A DNA stretch of 64,000 nucleotides from Polaribacter sp. Hel1_33_78 (GTDB lineage: Bacteria; Bacteroidota; Bacteroidia; Flavobacteriales; Flavobacteriaceae), in NCBI RefSeq assembly GCF_900106075.1, contig NZ_LT629794.1:2749501-2813500 (forward strand), written 5' to 3'. The translations under genes were made by a program, and so were the position numbers. The notes beneath the pieces are model-generated. The model saw only the letters and a program-made list of their open reading frames with translations, did not search any database and was not told the origin of the DNA. How positions within the stretch are numbered: position 1 is the first letter of the stretch; each line of letters opens with the position of its first letter. This document shows, piece after piece, positions 7,820 through 16,037 of the stretch.

Positions 7820-10800
7820 ATGTATTTAATTTTCGATACCGAAACTACAGGTTTACCAAAAAGTTGGAACGCCCCTATTACAGATACAGATAACTGGCCA
7901 AGATGCGTTCAAATTGCCTGGCAATTGCATGATGAAATGGGGATTGTATTAGAACACAACGATTTTCTAATAAAACCAGATAATTTCAACATTCCTTATG
8001 ACGCAGAGAGAATTCATGGAATTTCTACGGAATTAGCTGAAGAACAAGGAATTTCTTTAGACGAAGGTTTACAATTATTTAACGAAGCTTTAGAAAAAAC
8101 AACCTTTATTGTTGGTCAGAATTTAAATTTCGATTTGAATATTATGGGATGTGAGTTCCATAGATTAGGTGTTGAAAACAAACTTACATCACTTCCAATT
8201 TTGGACACTTGTACAGAAAAAACAGCATTCATGTGTCAGATTCCTGGAGGTCGTGGAGGAAAATTTAAATTACCAACATTAACAGAATTACATACCCATT
8301 TATTTGGTGCTGGTTTTGGTGAAGCGCACAATGCAACTGCCGATGTTGAAGCAACAACTCGCTGTTTTTTAGAATTAATTCGTTTAAGAGAATTCACAAA
8401 AGAACAATTAGATGTTGATGCATCGTATTTCAAAAATTTCTCTGAAGCCAATCCTAAACCAATTCAGGTTATTGGATTAAAACACATCAACCTTAAAAAA
8501 GAAAGCGATAAAATTCGCAAACGTCTTGAAAAATTAAAAAATACAGCAACTACAAAATCTACTTCTGATGGTTTAGCTGCATTAGAAAATGTACAGTTTT
8601 CACATTTACACAATCATACGCAATTTTCGGTTTTGCAATCTACCATGCAAATTGGCAATATTGTAAAGGCTGCTGCAAAAGACAATATGCCAGCAGTTGC
8701 TATGACAGATACTGCAAACATGATGGCTTCTTTTCATTTTGTAAGCGCTATTTTAAATCATAACAAAACAGCAGAGACTCCAATGAAACCTATTGTTGGT
8801 TGCGAGTTTAATGTTTGTGAAGATCATAAAAATAAATCGCAGAAGGACAATGGCTATCAAGTTGTTTTATTAGCAAAAAACAAAAAAGGATATCACAATT
8901 TAGCAAAAATGTCTTCTATTGCTTTTGTAGATGGTTTTTACTATGTTCCGAGAATTGATAGAGAAATTATCAAAAAATACAAAGAGGATATTATTGTTTT
9001 AACTGGAAATTTATTCGGTGAGGTGCCGAGTAAAATTTTAAATCTTGGAGAAAAACAAGCTGAAGACGCACTACTTTGGTGGAAAGAGGAATTTAAAGAC
9101 GATTTTTATATTGAGTTGATGCGTCATAACCAACAAGATGAAAAAATTGTAAATGAAACCTTATTAAAGTTTTCTAAAAATCATGATATTAAAATCGTTG
9201 CCACAAATAACACCTTTTATTTAGAGCAAAAAGACTCTAATGCACACGATATTTTATTATGTGTAAAAGACGGTGAAAAACAAGCTACACCTAAAGGAAA
9301 AGGTCGTGGTTACAGATACGGTTTGCCAAACGATGAGTATTACTTTAAGTCTACAGCAGAGATGAAAACACTCTTTGCAGATCTACCTGAAGCCATTATA
9401 AATATTCAAGAAATTGTAGATAAGATTGAAATTTTCACATTGGCCCGTGATGTTTTATTACCTGCCTTTGATATTCCGGACGAATTTAAAGACGCAAAAG
9501 ATGAAGAAGATGAAGGAAAACGTGGAGAGAATAATTTTTTAAAACACTTAACTTTTGTAGGTGCTAAAAAACGGTATGGTGAAATCACAGATTCTATCAA
9601 AGAACGATTAGATTTTGAGCTTTCCGTAATTGAAAAAACAGGATACCCTGGTTATTTTTTAATTGTGGAAGATTTTATACGAGAGGCAAGAAATATGGAT
9701 GTGGCTGTTGGCCCAGGACGTGGATCAGCTGCAGGTTCTGTAGTTGCTTTTTGTCTGTGGATAACCAATATTGATCCCATTAAATATGACTTACTTTTTG
9801 AGCGTTTCTTAAATCCAGAACGTGTTTCCATGCCAGATATTGATATTGATTTTGATGACGAAGGCCGCGGAAGAGTCATGGATTATGTAATTAATAAATA
9901 TGGTGCCAATCAGGTTGCTCAAATTATTACCTACGGAACCATGGCTGCAAAATCATCTATTAGAGATACCGCCAGAGTTTTAGATTTACCACTTTTTGAA
10001 GCCGATAAAATTGCAAAGCTAATTCCGCTTATCAAACTAAAAAATATTTTTGGTGAGGATGCAAAAAGTAAAGGAAAAGTTGCAGGTCTTAGAGCTGAAG
10101 AAAAACAACTTGTGGAAGAATTAAAGAACATTTCTTACGGAAGCGATTTAGCGGCAGAAACCATAAATAAAGCTACTATTTTAGAGGGTTCTGTGAGAAA
10201 TACGGGAATTCATGCCTGTGGTGTTATTATCACGCCTAGTGATATTACCAACTATGTACCGGTTGCTTTGGCAAAGGATTCTGACATGTATGTTACTCAA
10301 TTTGATAACTCTGTGGTAGAGTCTGCAGGTTTGTTGAAAATGGATTTCTTAGGATTAAAAACATTGACTTTAATTAAGGATACGGTAAAAATTGTAAAAG
10401 CAAAGCATAATGTTGATTTAGATCCCGAAAATTTTCCTCTAGATGACGAAAAAACCTATGAACTTTTTCAAAAAGGAGAAACTGTTGGTATTTTTCAATA
10501 TGAATCTCCCGGAATGCAAAAACACATGCGTTCTTTAAAACCAACAGTTTTTGCAGATTTAATTGCAATGAATGCATTGTACAGACCAGGGCCAATGGAA
10601 TATATTCCGTCTTTTATCAACAGAAAACACGGAACAGAAGATATCGAATATGACTTACCTGCCATGGAAGAATATCTAGCAGAAACCTACGGAATTACAG
10701 TCTATCAGGAGCAAGTAATGTTACTCTCGCAAAAATTAGCAGATTTCACAAAAGGTGAAGCCGATGTTCTGCGTAAAGCAATGGGTAAAAAACAAATTGC

Positions 10801-12157
10801 GGTTCTAGACAAAATGAAGCCTAAATTTGTAGAACAAGCTGCTGCAAATGGTCATGATGCAGAAAAATTAGAGAAAATCTGGAAAGATTGGGAAGCCTTT
10901 GCCAGTTATGCTTTTAACAAATCGCACTCTACTTGTTATGCATGGATTGCCTACCAAACAGCTTATTTAAAAGCACATTACCCTGCTGAATATATGGCTT
11001 CTGTACTTTCTAATAATATGAACGATATTAAATCCGTTTCGTTTTTCATGGAAGAATGTAAACGCATGGGCTTAGCTGTTTTAGGTCCAGATTTAAATGA
11101 ATCATACTTAAAATTTTCTGTAAATAATGAAGGCGCTGTTCGTTTTGGAATGGCAGCGGTAAAAGGAGTTGGTGCATCTGCCGTGAGAGCCATTATCAAA
11201 GAAAGAAAAGAAAATGGAAATTATACTTCTATTTTTGATTTGGCAAAACGAGTAGATTTAAGAGCTGCCAATAAAAAATCTTTTGATAGTTTAATAAAAG
11301 CAGGTGCTTTTGATTCTTTTTCAGATACACATAGAGCGCAATATTTTGCCGTAGACGAAAAAGGCATGACCTTTTTAGAACGGTCTATGAAATTTGGAAG
11401 TAAATACCAAGAAAACGAAAATTCTGCTCAAGTATCTATGTTTGGAGAAGCCTCTAACATTCAATTTCCAGAACCAGACATTCCAGCATGTGAAACCTGG
11501 GGAAATATGGAGCTTTTATCTCAAGAAAAAGAAGTAATTGGTATTTATATTTCCGCACATCCTTTAGATGATTTTAAGAATGAAATGATTTTTTGTAATG
11601 CAACCTTAAAACATTTTAAAGAAGATCTTAGCAAATATGAAGGCGTAAACTTAACTTTTGCAGCTATCATTACAGATGTTCAACATCGAGTATCTAAGGC
11701 AGGTAAAGGTTGGGCTATGTTTACAATGGAAGATTACGGAGATAGTAACGAATTCAGAATTTTTGGTGAAGATTATTTAAGAATGAAACACTTTTTGACC
11801 CCGAATTCGTTCTTATTTGTCCGTTGTACAATTCAACCAGGATGGACGAATAAAGAGGGTATTAAAGGAGAACCTCGTTTAAAATTTACAGATTTCAAAC
11901 TGTTACATGATATTATGGATGAACTCTGTAAAAAAGTAACTATAAGAATTCAACTACAAGAAATTAAGGAAGATACCATCCTAAATCTTGAAACTATTCT
12001 AAAAAATAATCCTGGTAAACAATCTTTAAATTTCACAATTTGGGATGCTAAAGAAAAAATTGAAGTCAGTTTACCTAGCCGAAACACCAAAGTTAAAATT
12101 TCGAATGAATTGCTAGCAACTCTAAAAAGCCAACAAATTAATTTTAAATTAAATTGA
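7820..12157 (+). CDS. dnaE: DNA polymerase III alpha subunit with fused DnaQ-like exonuclease
   Basis: A 1445-residue replicative polymerase. Residues 1-190 are a DEDDh 3'-5' exonuclease: FDTETTGLP (Exo I), GQNLNFDLN (Exo II) and HNATADVEAT (Exo III). The PHP domain begins near residue 258 (HLHNHTQFSV). The polymerase palm has GPGRGSAAGS and PDIDIDFDDEGRG; a tandem HhH region and an OB-fold follow. E. coli DnaE has about 1160 residues and uses a separate DnaQ, so here the editing subunit is built in, as occurs in Flavobacteriia. In the PHP domain the usual ATNDVHY motif is ATNNTFY, so its metal site looks degraded. The ATG start gives the complete exonuclease motif. Confidence 0.95.
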   Translation: MYLIFDTETTGLPKSWNAPITDTDNWPRCVQIAWQLHDEMGIVLEHNDFLIKPDNFNIPYDAERIHGISTELAEEQGISLDEGLQLFNEALEKTTFIVGQNLNFDLNIMGCEFHRLGVENKLTSLPILDTCTEKTAFMCQIPGGRGGKFKLPTLTELHTHLFGAGFGEAHNATADVEATTRCFLELIRLREFTKEQLDVDASYFKNFSEANPKPIQVIGLKHINLKKESDKIRKRLEKLKNTATTKSTSDGLAALENVQFSHLHNHTQFSVLQSTMQIGNIVKAAAKDNMPAVAMTDTANMMASFHFVSAILNHNKTAETPMKPIVGCEFNVCEDHKNKSQKDNGYQVVLLAKNKKGYHNLAKMSSIAFVDGFYYVPRIDREIIKKYKEDIIVLTGNLFGEVPSKILNLGEKQAEDALLWWKEEFKDDFYIELMRHNQQDEKIVNETLLKFSKNHDIKIVATNNTFYLEQKDSNAHDILLCVKDGEKQATPKGKGRGYRYGLPNDEYYFKSTAEMKTLFADLPEAIINIQEIVDKIEIFTLARDVLLPAFDIPDEFKDAKDEEDEGKRGENNFLKHLTFVGAKKRYGEITDSIKERLDFELSVIEKTGYPGYFLIVEDFIREARNMDVAVGPGRGSAAGSVVAFCLWITNIDPIKYDLLFERFLNPERVSMPDIDIDFDDEGRGRVMDYVINKYGANQVAQIITYGTMAAKSSIRDTARVLDLPLFEADKIAKLIPLIKLKNIFGEDAKSKGKVAGLRAEEKQLVEELKNISYGSDLAAETINKATILEGSVRNTGIHACGVIITPSDITNYVPVALAKDSDMYVTQFDNSVVESAGLLKMDFLGLKTLTLIKDTVKIVKAKHNVDLDPENFPLDDEKTYELFQKGETVGIFQYESPGMQKHMRSLKPTVFADLIAMNALYRPGPMEYIPSFINRKHGTEDIEYDLPAMEEYLAETYGITVYQEQVMLLSQKLADFTKGEADVLRKAMGKKQIAVLDKMKPKFVEQAAANGHDAEKLEKIWKDWEAFASYAFNKSHSTCYAWIAYQTAYLKAHYPAEYMASVLSNNMNDIKSVSFFMEECKRMGLAVLGPDLNESYLKFSVNNEGAVRFGMAAVKGVGASAVRAIIKERKENGNYTSIFDLAKRVDLRAANKKSFDSLIKAGAFDSFSDTHRAQYFAVDEKGMTFLERSMKFGSKYQENENSAQVSMFGEASNIQFPEPDIPACETWGNMELLSQEKEVIGIYISAHPLDDFKNEMIFCNATLKHFKEDLSKYEGVNLTFAAIITDVQHRVSKAGKGWAMFTMEDYGDSNEFRIFGEDYLRMKHFLTPNSFLFVRCTIQPGWTNKEGIKGEPRLKFTDFKLLHDIMDELCKKVTIRIQLQEIKEDTILNLETILKNNPGKQSLNFTIWDAKEKIEVSLPSRNTKVKISNELLATLKSQQINFKLN

Positions 12158-12186
12158 TTCTAATTAACAAGGTAAAGTAAAACTAG

Positions 12187-12218
12187 TTGTTTTTAAGAAA
12201 GAGGTTTATTTATTTTTG
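12187..12218 (+). promoter_or_regulatory. Bacteroidetes-type promoter for the FAD oxidase gene
   Basis: TTG at 12187-12189, a 21-nt spacer, then TATTTTTG at 12211-12218, an exact match to the Bacteroidetes -33/-7 consensus (TTG, TAnnTTTG). It lies 20 nt before the start at 12239. Confidence 0.65.
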
Positions 12219-12238
12219 CATCCAATTTTAGAAATTAA

Positions 12239-13552
12239 ATGAAACAAGAAAAAAGTGGTGTCTGGCAGAGCTGGAACGAAAATATAAGTTACAAATACAA
12301 ATCTCTTTATAAAATTACCTCTGAAGATGAATTGCAGCAAATCATAAAAAAATCAGAAAAAATTCGTTTTTTTGGAACCAAGCAATCTTCGGCTGATATT
12401 GCGTCTGGTACTGAGACTTTAGTGGACATTACTACCTATAATAAAATTTTATCCTATAACGATTCAGAACGCACCATTACTGTGCAGTCTGGACTCATCT
12501 TAGGCGATTTACTGGAAGCTATAGAAGCAAAAGGTTGGTGTATTCCATGTTTACCTGACATTAATACAATTACTATTGGTGGCGCTTTGGCAACAGGAAC
12601 CCATGGTACAAGTGGAAAATTATTGTGTGAATACATGACTGAATGTAGTCTTGTTTTAGCAGATGGTACTGTTAAAAAGATTAATGAGGAAGATGAACTA
12701 ACAGATGCCGTTAGAGTTTCTCTGGGCGTTTTAGGCGTGATGTCTGAAATTACTTTTAAATGCGAATCTCTTTACACATTGCATATAAAAGAAGGTCCAG
12801 AAGACGATAGCGAATGGTTACCTAAAATTAAAGAGCGTTTAAAACAGCATGATTTCTTAAGAATTCTATGGCTTCCTCACACAGATAAAGGCTACGTAAT
12901 TACGGGTGATAAAATTGATTCCAATACAGAAATTATAGAAGATCTGGGGCCTAAATACCTAAAGCACCGAAGAAAAGCTTCTAAAATATTATATAAATAC
13001 ACACATATTTTTCCTTGGATAACAGCCATTGCCAATAAACTTCTATATAGAGGTTTTTTTAGCGCAACGAAAGAACATAAAGGCTCATTATACCAAGCTA
13101 CGGTTACTAAATCTAGAGGTTCTACTTTAGAATTAGCAGAATGGACCATTGGTTTGGATACATTTCCAAAAGTGTTTGAAGAATTAAAAACTGAAATTAA
13201 TAAATGGAGTAATAAATCCTTTATTCATATTCCTATGGATATCCGTTTTGTGTATAAAGACAAATCTTGGTTAAGCTATGCTTATGGAAAAGATACGGTT
13301 ACAATGGGATGTGTTTCAAGAAATGCAGCTACCGCAGACACGTATGAAGCTTTTAAAAGTATTGAGAACATTTTTCTAAAATATGGCGGAAAACCTCATT
13401 GGGGAAAACGTTTTGTAGCCAAAGATGCTGAATTGTCTAAAATTTATTACAAATGGCAAGATTTTAAACTTTTAAGAAAAAAATTAGATCCAACTAATAA
13501 ATTTTTAAACCCATATTTAACGAAATTATTCAACGAAAAAACAAATAACTAA
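12239..13552 (+). CDS. FAD-linked oxidase of the sugar-lactone oxidase (ALO/GULO) type
   Basis: A 437-residue flavoprotein. An N-terminal FAD_binding_4 domain (about residues 30-180) contains GGALATGTHGTSG; the His in GTHG matches the residue that carries covalent FAD in gulonolactone and alditol oxidases. The C-terminal half is an ALO domain with HIPMDIRFVYKDKSW and the signature HWGKRF. Members oxidise sugar lactones or alditols with O2 or another acceptor; the substrate here is unknown. No signal peptide is seen. Its stop overlaps the ATG of the following HAD gene by one base (13552), which suggests coupling to sugar or sugar-phosphate metabolism. Confidence 0.85.
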   Translation: MKQEKSGVWQSWNENISYKYKSLYKITSEDELQQIIKKSEKIRFFGTKQSSADIASGTETLVDITTYNKILSYNDSERTITVQSGLILGDLLEAIEAKGWCIPCLPDINTITIGGALATGTHGTSGKLLCEYMTECSLVLADGTVKKINEEDELTDAVRVSLGVLGVMSEITFKCESLYTLHIKEGPEDDSEWLPKIKERLKQHDFLRILWLPHTDKGYVITGDKIDSNTEIIEDLGPKYLKHRRKASKILYKYTHIFPWITAIANKLLYRGFFSATKEHKGSLYQATVTKSRGSTLELAEWTIGLDTFPKVFEELKTEINKWSNKSFIHIPMDIRFVYKDKSWLSYAYGKDTVTMGCVSRNAATADTYEAFKSIENIFLKYGGKPHWGKRFVAKDAELSKIYYKWQDFKLLRKKLDPTNKFLNPYLTKLFNEKTNN

Positions 13553-14199
13553 TGAACCCAAAAGGATTTTTATTTGATTTTGATGGTGTAATCGTAGATA
13601 GTTTTGAGAGTCATTATTCGGCTTGGACTTCTGCTTTTAAAGAATTATTTGGTAAGGAAATAGCCACATTCCCAAAAAGTTGTGCGGGAAAATCTCCTAT
13701 GATCATTTCAGAATATTTTTGCAGTGTTATTGGCAAAAAACAACATACTGAAGAATTATTTTTTCTCAAGGATAAACATTTAGATGTGCACTTTACTTTA
13801 CCAAAATTACTGCCTGGAGTTCATGAATTTACGCAGTTTCTAGCAAAAGAAAACATTCCTTACGGAATTGCGAGTAATGCTACAAAGCAGTTTTTAAAGA
13901 ATAGTGTTCATCATTTGAAGTTGAACTTTACGACCGTTTTTGGTGTGGAAGATTATGAAAAACCAAAACCTTCTCCAGAAGCATATATTACGTTAGCGAA
14001 AGCATTAGGATTTCATACAAATAATTTTAAAGATATCTGGGTTTTTGAAGATAGCTTAACAGGAACAGAAGCTGCAAAATTAGCAGGCATGATTCCTATT
14101 GGAATTTTAACACAATATTCGAAAGAAGAACTTACAAAAGCTGGAAGTGTTTTAGTTTTCCCCACGTTGTTAGAAGCGTATGAATATTTAATAAATTAA
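13552..14199 (+). CDS. HAD-family phosphatase (beta-phosphoglucomutase-like)
   Basis: A 215-residue cytosolic HAD hydrolase. Motif I is DFDGVIVDS, an alpha-helical cap occupies about residues 15-85, motif II is IASNAT, motif III lies around KPKPSPEAY, and motif IV is WVFEDSLTGTEAA. This is the subfamily I layout of phosphoglycolate phosphatases and beta-phosphoglucomutases; the substrate cannot be assigned. Translation is coupled to the upstream lactone-oxidase-like gene. It converges with gldA, with about 60 nt between the stops and no clear hairpin. Confidence 0.85.
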   Translation: MNPKGFLFDFDGVIVDSFESHYSAWTSAFKELFGKEIATFPKSCAGKSPMIISEYFCSVIGKKQHTEELFFLKDKHLDVHFTLPKLLPGVHEFTQFLAKENIPYGIASNATKQFLKNSVHHLKLNFTTVFGVEDYEKPKPSPEAYITLAKALGFHTNNFKDIWVFEDSLTGTEAAKLAGMIPIGILTQYSKEELTKAGSVLVFPTLLEAYEYLIN

Positions 14200-14259
14200 A
14201 TATTCACTACAGATTTTTTTTTAGCCCCCAGCTTCTTGCGAAAAAAATTGAAAAAAAAC

Positions 14260-15153
14260 CTATGCAGTAATTTCTCTAAACAAGGTTTCTAAAGTCTTAT
14301 TTTGTGTATTTAAACCAAGAATTTTAAGTCCGTTTTCTTGCGAAAAATCAAATACTTTTGGACGCATATCTTCTTCACTCTCAAAAGTAATACACCAATT
14401 ATTGTCGTAGTTATTTTTATAAGAAACTACATTTGGTAATTTATTAATCCACTGTTCTTGAATTTTATTATCAAAGGTAACATCTATGGTTTGTTGCTTA
14501 TTTTCTTGGAGCTCTGAGAGCTTCTTATCAATCATAATCTTACCTTTTTTAATGATGAGAACTCTATCGCAAACGGATTCTACTTCTTGCATAATATGTG
14601 TAGAAAACAAGACCGTTTTATCTTTTCCCAATTCTTTTATTAATGCTCTAATTTCAACTAGTTGATTAGGATCTAAACCTGTTGTTGGTTCATCTAAAAT
14701 TAATACTTTTGGATTGTGTAAAATAGCAGCAGCCAAACCAACTCTTTGCTGATATCCTTTTGATAATTGATTTATTTTCTTGTGAGCTTCTGAAGTTAAA
14801 CCGACCCTCTCTATACAGCTTGCAATTTGGCTTTTATCAACTTTAAAAATAGTAGCCAAAAATTGCAAATATTCTCGCACATACATATCTCTATATAAAG
14901 GATTGTGTTCTGGTAAATACCCTATTATTTTTTGGGCTTCTAAAGGGTTTTGCAGCACATCAATTTCATCAACAAATACTTCCCCAGCATTTGGTTTTAT
15001 AAAACCAGTAAGAATTTTCATCATGGTCGATTTCCCTGCTCCATTTGGACCTAAAAAACCAATAACTTCTCCTTTATTCGCCGAAAAGGACACATTATCT
15101 AATGCTTTTTGTGTTTTATAAATTTTAGAAACTGAAGTTACTTTAATAGACAT
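14260..15153 (-). CDS. gldA: Gliding motility ABC transporter ATPase GldA
   Basis: A 297-residue ABC ATPase, the length of Flavobacterium johnsoniae GldA. Walker A is GPNGAGKST, the signature is LSKGYQQRVGLAAAIL, Walker B is VLILDEPTTGLD, and the switch His is in FSTHIMQEVES. The last 80 residues match the GldA-type tail. GldA works with the membrane proteins GldF and GldG in gliding-motility bacteria, but neither is adjacent here. The assignment rests on overall resemblance; another DrrA-type ATPase is the alternative. Confidence 0.85.
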   Translation of the reverse strand: MSIKVTSVSKIYKTQKALDNVSFSANKGEVIGFLGPNGAGKSTMMKILTGFIKPNAGEVFVDEIDVLQNPLEAQKIIGYLPEHNPLYRDMYVREYLQFLATIFKVDKSQIASCIERVGLTSEAHKKINQLSKGYQQRVGLAAAILHNPKVLILDEPTTGLDPNQLVEIRALIKELGKDKTVLFSTHIMQEVESVCDRVLIIKKGKIMIDKKLSELQENKQQTIDVTFDNKIQEQWINKLPNVVSYKNNYDNNWCITFESEEDMRPKVFDFSQENGLKILGLNTQNKTLETLFREITA

Positions 15154-15200
15154 TTAATAAGTGTAGTTTAAATTATATTGATAACGAATCTATGCTGCTT

Positions 15201-15971
15201 TTAGTCTATAGAATTTGAATCATTTAATCTTATTTTTCTAATAATCTTCATTCTAGACCAAGCAATTTTATGACGTTGTTTATATAACCACAAAGTTCCT
15301 AAATCTAATAAAAAATAGAAAAAACTAATGCCACTTGGTGGATTATGACTTGGTAAAAAATCAAAAACTCCCCAAGCTGTGGCTGGCCATTCCCAACACA
15401 AATAATGAGTACCAATAATTTCTAAATAAGCAACTGAAATATACATGGTTAAATAAAATAAACGCTCTCTTGGTTTTTTTCTTAGAATAAAAAGAGTTGC
15501 TATTGTCATTACAAAACCAAACACATCATTTTTAAAAACCAGGAAAACAGTCGCATAGATAAAAATGAAAATTGCCAAAAACCGCTCTATTTTTATTCTA
15601 TTTTTTATAATTGATTTTGCTTTGGAGAAATATAAAACAGCTACATAGACTAAAGCATGACCTGGAGGTACATAGTGTGGCACATTTTCTAATCTATAGG
15701 TGTACATTCCTAAAACTATTGAAAACAAATACTCCCCTATAATTGCGATAATTACAGCAGAAATCATTTGCTCTTTTACCCTTCTATTTACTTTCCAAAA
15801 AGTAATTAAAAAGCCAATAAACATACTAATATTAGCATAAATTTGAGCATCCTCAGTAATTTCTAGCATATAGAAACTATCTAAAAATAATCCAAAAAGT
15901 ATGAACAAATAAAGAGCTCCTAAACTCTTAGAAGTTGCGTAAAAAGAAGATTTTGATGCTAATAAACTCAT
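15201..15971 (-). CDS. Uncharacterised polytopic membrane protein
   Basis: A conserved-looking integral membrane protein of about 256 residues with roughly seven hydrophobic segments. The loop HYVPPGHALVYVAVLYF and the motif GTHYLCWEWPATAWGVFDFL, rich in His, Trp and Pro, may form a functional site facing one membrane side. I do not recognise the family. The longer frame beginning at 16013 is rejected because that ATG is part of the terminator hairpin of the upstream gene; ATG 15971 (MSLLASKSSF) is chosen. It lies 47 nt upstream of gldA, so the two may share a transcript. Confidence 0.7.
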   Translation of the reverse strand: MSLLASKSSFYATSKSLGALYLFILFGLFLDSFYMLEITEDAQIYANISMFIGFLITFWKVNRRVKEQMISAVIIAIIGEYLFSIVLGMYTYRLENVPHYVPPGHALVYVAVLYFSKAKSIIKNRIKIERFLAIFIFIYATVFLVFKNDVFGFVMTIATLFILRKKPRERLFYLTMYISVAYLEIIGTHYLCWEWPATAWGVFDFLPSHNPPSGISFFYFLLDLGTLWLYKQRHKIAWSRMKIIRKIRLNDSNSID

Positions 15972-15985
15972 GCTGCTAAAGTAAA

Positions 15986-16016
15986 TAAAAAATGGCTCAA
16001 TTTCTTGAGCCATTTT
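15986..16016 (-). terminator. Terminator of the outer-membrane barrel/GLPGLI operon
   Basis: A perfect 12-bp stem (AAAATGGCTCAA / TTGAGCCATTTT) with a 4-nt loop and a T-run on the minus strand, 22 nt after the stop of the barrel gene. It is nearly symmetrical and could also act on the plus strand. Confidence 0.85.
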
Positions 16017-16037
16017 AAAAAACTAAGTTCTATTATG

